The notes below the pieces were generated by a model. The model was not told the DNA's origin. It did not search any database and saw only the letters and a program-made list of their open reading frames with translations. Positions 61,128 to 64,000 of a DNA stretch of 64,000 nucleotides are shown piece by piece (within the stretch, counting starts at the first letter, position 1; every line of letters starts with the position of its first letter). The position numbers were made by a program, and so were the translations under genes. This stretch comes from Flavobacterium endophyticum (GTDB lineage: Bacteria; Bacteroidota; Bacteroidia; Flavobacteriales; Flavobacteriaceae): assembly GCF_003634455.1 (NCBI RefSeq), contig NZ_RBLC01000005.1, forward strand, positions 215,112 to 279,111, written 5' to 3'.

Positions 61128-62448
61128 ATAATATCTTTTTGAGCTGAAATTTGAAGGCTATAGGAGTTGATTTTCTTTCGATATCTATATAAATCCATTT
61201 GCCTTCTTCCGACTGCAATAAGTCGTTTATTTTTTGGATGGTATATTCGTGAATGCTTCTCTTATTAATTTTGGAAATCTTATCGCCAGGCAATATTCCA
61301 GCCAAATCAGCAGGAGAGCCTTTTCTAACAGATGAAACTTCAAAGACCGGCTTCAAAGTGAATTGATATTTAAATCTGTTATCATCTATGACCTTATCTA
61401 CTTTACTACCAAATTCTGGTTTTATTTCTAGTTTTAGTGGCTCTTTGACGTATTCAATCCCATTGTGCTGAATTACAATACCGCTCATATTATAATTAAA
61501 CGGCTTCAGGAATCTTGAATTTTTCTTTAGGTATAAAAACTGATCTTGATAATCAATTACAATATTAAATCGATGGAGAATTTCGCCGCCAATTGAGCCA
61601 TTTCTTCCATTGACAATGCCAACTCTAGGAAAAAAGCTTTCATGAGGATAAGACACTAAGGCTTCGTTTAAAGTAAAATCTGCTATTTTCACGGCTTCTA
61701 CCCTCGACCTTTTTCCCATAATCGGACCATTTAATCCACGACCCAGAATATCCTCAAAAAAAACAGCACCGGCTTTAATATCCTTGTCTTCAAACAGCCA
61801 CAACCCATCACCCAAACCAATGTCAATAAGAAGCTTTAAATTAATGGTATCTTTTTCAATTTTTGTTGGGACATCAATATAAGGCCTGCTGTTTATAATG
61901 CTAATAGGATACTTGTGGTATTTTTTAAATTTTTTCTTCTCAAGAAACTTTCTGTTTCTATGGATCGTCATTATCTTTTTTTGATAATTGATTTCAATTG
62001 GGTATTCCTTAAAAAATGAGTATCCTAAGATTCCATTAACCGGAATGCCTAATCTTGCAGAGAAATTCACGTCTTGATCTAAGACTATAAGCATCGGAAA
62101 CTTATCGTCTTCAAATCCAGAAATTTTAATTTTATTGTTTTCTGAGAGTAATCCTTCAATCACTTCTTCGGAGCCAAGCCCTTTTACTTTAACTTTTTTA
62201 GAATTGTAAAACCGAAGCGTATCATTTTCAGGAAGGCTGAAGATTATCGAATTATCTGCTCCCGTATCTAAAAGCATGTTCAGTTTCGCTTTATTGATTT
62301 CTACAGGAATGATAATTAAATTATAGACATGTTGAAAAGGAATTTCGATTTTGCTTTTATTTGAATGCCATTGAAAGCCTTTTTGTCCAAAAAAAGTGCA
62401 TGGAGATAGCAATAGCAAAAAAACAAATATCCTTATTCTCATATTCAT
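61126..62448 (-). CDS. Aspartyl protease family protein with PDZ domain
   Basis: A 440-residue protein with a signal peptide (MRIRIFVFLLLLSPCTFFGQ). Two retropepsin-like domains are visible: the first has MLLDTGADNSIIFSL; the second has LLIDIGLGDGLWLF, where the DTG is DIG. The C-terminal ~90 residues are a PDZ domain (FEVSSVRKGSPADLAGILPGDKISKINKR). It probably acts in envelope protein processing, or it may be a pseudo-protease if the second site is inactive. It is monocistronic. Confidence 0.88.
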   Translation of the reverse strand: MNMRIRIFVFLLLLSPCTFFGQKGFQWHSNKSKIEIPFQHVYNLIIIPVEINKAKLNMLLDTGADNSIIFSLPENDTLRFYNSKKVKVKGLGSEEVIEGLLSENNKIKISGFEDDKFPMLIVLDQDVNFSARLGIPVNGILGYSFFKEYPIEINYQKKIMTIHRNRKFLEKKKFKKYHKYPISIINSRPYIDVPTKIEKDTINLKLLIDIGLGDGLWLFEDKDIKAGAVFFEDILGRGLNGPIMGKRSRVEAVKIADFTLNEALVSYPHESFFPRVGIVNGRNGSIGGEILHRFNIVIDYQDQFLYLKKNSRFLKPFNYNMSGIVIQHNGIEYVKEPLKLEIKPEFGSKVDKVIDDNRFKYQFTLKPVFEVSSVRKGSPADLAGILPGDKISKINKRSIHEYTIQKINDLLQSEEGKWIYIDIERKSTPIAFKFQLKKIL

Positions 62449-62571
62449 TTTTATTTACAATAAATGTAGTAATTTTTAGAGAATTAACACTATCATTTCT
62501 ATTGCTTTGCGTACATTTTTTTCTGAATTTCTTAAAAAAAAGTCGCAAATTTGCAAACAAAACAAAAAGTC

Positions 62572-63762
62572 ATGCCAAAAATTTCTACAAAAGGGCAGCA
62601 CATGCCCGAATCGCCAATCAGAAAATTGGTTCCCTATTCAGAAATAGCAAAAAAGAAAGGCCATAAGGTCTATCACCTAAACATTGGCCAACCTGATATT
62701 AAAACACCAGAAGTTGCCCTAAATGCTGTAAAAAACACAAACATTACCGTTTTAGAATATAGCCATTCCGCTGGTTTTGAAAGCTACAGAAATAAGCTTT
62801 CACAATACTACCAAACTCATGGACTTCCAATCAATGTTGCTGATATTATAATCACTACAGGCGGATCAGAAGCTTTGCTTTTTGCAATGGGAAGCACAAT
62901 GGACCAAGACGATGAGATTATTATTCCAGAACCTTTTTATGCTAATTATAACGGATTTTCAACCGCTTCAGGTGTTAAAGTAGTTCCTGTAATCTCTACA
63001 ATCGATGAAGGATTTGCATTGCCTCCAATTGCAGCTTTTGAAAAATTAATTACTCCAAAAACAAAAGCAATTCTTATCTGCAATCCTGGAAATCCTACTG
63101 GATATTTATATTCAAAAGAAGAAATACTCCAATTGGCAGAAATTGTAAAAAAACATGATTTGTTTTTGATTGCCGATGAAGTTTATAGAGAATTTATTTA
63201 TGATGGAGAAGAGCACTTTTCTATTATGAACGTACCAGGTTTAGAAGAGAACGCCATAATGATTGATTCTGTATCAAAAAGATATAGTATGTGTGGCGCA
63301 AGAATCGGCTGTATCGTGTCTAAAAACAAAGAAGTAATGGCAACAGCTATGAAATTTGCACAAGCCCGATTAAGTCCTCCTACCTTTGCTCAAATTGCCA
63401 GCGAAGCAGCTCTTGATACTCCTCAAAGCTATTTTGATGATGTCATTACAGAGTACAAAGACAGACGTGATACTTTAATTACAGAACTGCAAAAAATAGA
63501 AGGTGTAAAAGTCGCTACACCAAAAGGTGCTTTTTACTGCATTGCAAAGCTTCCTGTGAAAAATGCTGATGATTTTGCACAATGGCTATTAGAATCATAT
63601 GACCTAAATGGAGAGACTGTCATGGTGGCTCCGGCTGCCGGTTTTTATTCCACACCTAATGTAGGCTTAGACGAAGTAAGAATTGCTTACGTTCTCAAAA
63701 AAGAAGACCTCATTCGATCTGTAGAAATTCTCAAAGACGCTCTCAAAACATATAACAAATAA
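62572..63762 (+). CDS. Pyridoxal-phosphate-dependent aminotransferase (class I)
   Basis: A 396-residue enzyme. The ATG at 62572 (MPKISTKGQHMPESPIRKL) is chosen over the upstream ATG at 62551. The PLP Lys is in DSVSKRYSMCGARIG, with NPGNPTGYLYSKEE, ADEVYREFIYDGE and GGSEALLFAMG. It is of the aspartate/aromatic aminotransferase group; the substrate is not determined. It ends at a strong terminator. Confidence 0.93.
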   Translation: MPKISTKGQHMPESPIRKLVPYSEIAKKKGHKVYHLNIGQPDIKTPEVALNAVKNTNITVLEYSHSAGFESYRNKLSQYYQTHGLPINVADIIITTGGSEALLFAMGSTMDQDDEIIIPEPFYANYNGFSTASGVKVVPVISTIDEGFALPPIAAFEKLITPKTKAILICNPGNPTGYLYSKEEILQLAEIVKKHDLFLIADEVYREFIYDGEEHFSIMNVPGLEENAIMIDSVSKRYSMCGARIGCIVSKNKEVMATAMKFAQARLSPPTFAQIASEAALDTPQSYFDDVITEYKDRRDTLITELQKIEGVKVATPKGAFYCIAKLPVKNADDFAQWLLESYDLNGETVMVAPAAGFYSTPNVGLDEVRIAYVLKKEDLIRSVEILKDALKTYNK

Positions 63763-63790
63763 AAAAAGCTCCTCAATGAGGAGCTTTTTT
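63762..63790 (+). terminator. Terminator of aminotransferase gene
   Basis: AAAAAAGCTCCTC (63762-63774) pairs with GAGGAGCTTTTTT (63778-63790) with a 3-base loop, and it overlaps the stop codon. Confidence 0.9.
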
Positions 63791-63849
63791 TATGCTTATA
63801 CAAATTCAATCTCTTATAAAGAAGGGTTTCTGTATCTCTTTAGAATAAT

Positions 63850-63882
63850 AAAAAAGGCTTCCAAGTGTTGGAAGCCTTTTTT
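63850..63882 (-). terminator. Terminator of right-edge gene
   Basis: AAAAAAGGCTTCCA (63850-63863) pairs with TGGAAGCCTTTTTT (63869-63882), 23 bases after the stop codon of the minus-strand gene entering from the right. Confidence 0.85.
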
Positions 63883-63905
63883 ATTATTTATCTTTTATTT
63901 ATAAA

Positions 63906-64000
63906 TTATCTCTTGAGCGAGAAGTGCGCCTTGAACTCCTTGCCCGTCCCGTTCTCCTGGTACAGGACCTTGAACCAGTAGTCGGTCGAAGGAAGCGGGT
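63906..64000 (-). CDS. C-terminus of a T9SS type B (CHU_C) protein, partial
   Basis: The minus frame ends at TAA 63906 and encodes LPSTDYWFKVLYQENGTGKE and AHFSLKR before the stop. This is the typical end of the gliding motility-associated type B sorting domain, so the missing 5' part probably encodes a large secreted adhesin. Third codon positions are almost all G or C (about 27 of 30), unlike every other gene here, hinting at recent transfer or unusual composition of a large repetitive adhesin. Confidence 0.8.
   Translation of the reverse strand, partial: PLPSTDYWFKVLYQENGTGKEFKAHFSLKR

Overview
The window looks like chromosomal DNA of a Flavobacterium-like member of the Flavobacteriaceae (Bacteroidota). 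It is AT-rich, ribosome binding sites are weak, and many genes have a TAnnTTTG promoter -7 box close to the start codon. It encodes type IX secretion (T9SS) type B sorting domains, PorP/SprF, a TonB receptor paired with a DUF4249 lipoprotein, Rcp-type response regulators, a bacterial acyl-CoA-binding protein and many small secreted lipoproteins. I found no rRNA, tRNA, insertion sequence, prophage or CRISPR array. Both window edges cut genes.

Layout. 1-5.4 kb: a truncated secreted SBBP beta-propeller protein, a PhyH-type oxygenase, small secreted proteins, an orphan response regulator and a CI/LexA-fold repressor whose catalytic residues look lost. 5.7-15.7 kb: a surface cassette made of a 2341-residue T9SS type B adhesin with nine ~77-residue tandem repeats, PorP/SprF, and an OmpA-family protein with TPR and propeller regions, closed by a strong terminator. 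15.8-24.7 kb: small proteins, an SDR oxidoreductase, an AraC/response regulator/CHASE3-PAS histidine kinase cluster, and the TonB receptor-DUF4249 pair. 24.7-26.6 kb: a minus-strand extracytoplasmic redox group (TlpA, thioredoxin-like protein, two rhodaneses). 26.7-34.2 kb: a MarR-nitroreductase-YceI operon and a TetR-TolC-EmrA-EmrB efflux operon, each preceded by a visible pair of palindromic operators, with pabA between them. 34.3-41.8 kb: stress and regulatory genes (yaaA, Crp/Fnr, pirin, YceI, OsmC, LuxR-DUF4199, DoxX) and an orphan C5 DNA methyltransferase. 42.3-63.8 kb: mostly housekeeping genes (rluD, PASTA protein, ddl, coaD, phnA, DEAD-box helicase, M14 peptidase, NUDIX, pyrE, birA, rsfS, ftsH, cdsA, psd, acyl-CoA-binding protein, lipoprotein superoxide dismutase, valS, DUF1573 protein, aspartyl protease with PDZ, aminotransferase). 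The right edge holds the C-terminus of a second T9SS type B protein with strikingly GC-rich third codon positions.

The most unusual non-genic element is a 21-bp-period array at 41898-42186 between doxX and rluD. Its twelve in-phase units share a dyad-like TGTTGTATAACA core, with two more units offset by 5 bp. It is accompanied by an exact 7-bp microsatellite at 46311-46405 and several inverted repeats at shared promoters. No defence or biosynthetic system was recognised. The best leads for new biology are the 21-bp array, the modular adhesin and its secretion partners, and the compositionally deviant gene at the right edge.
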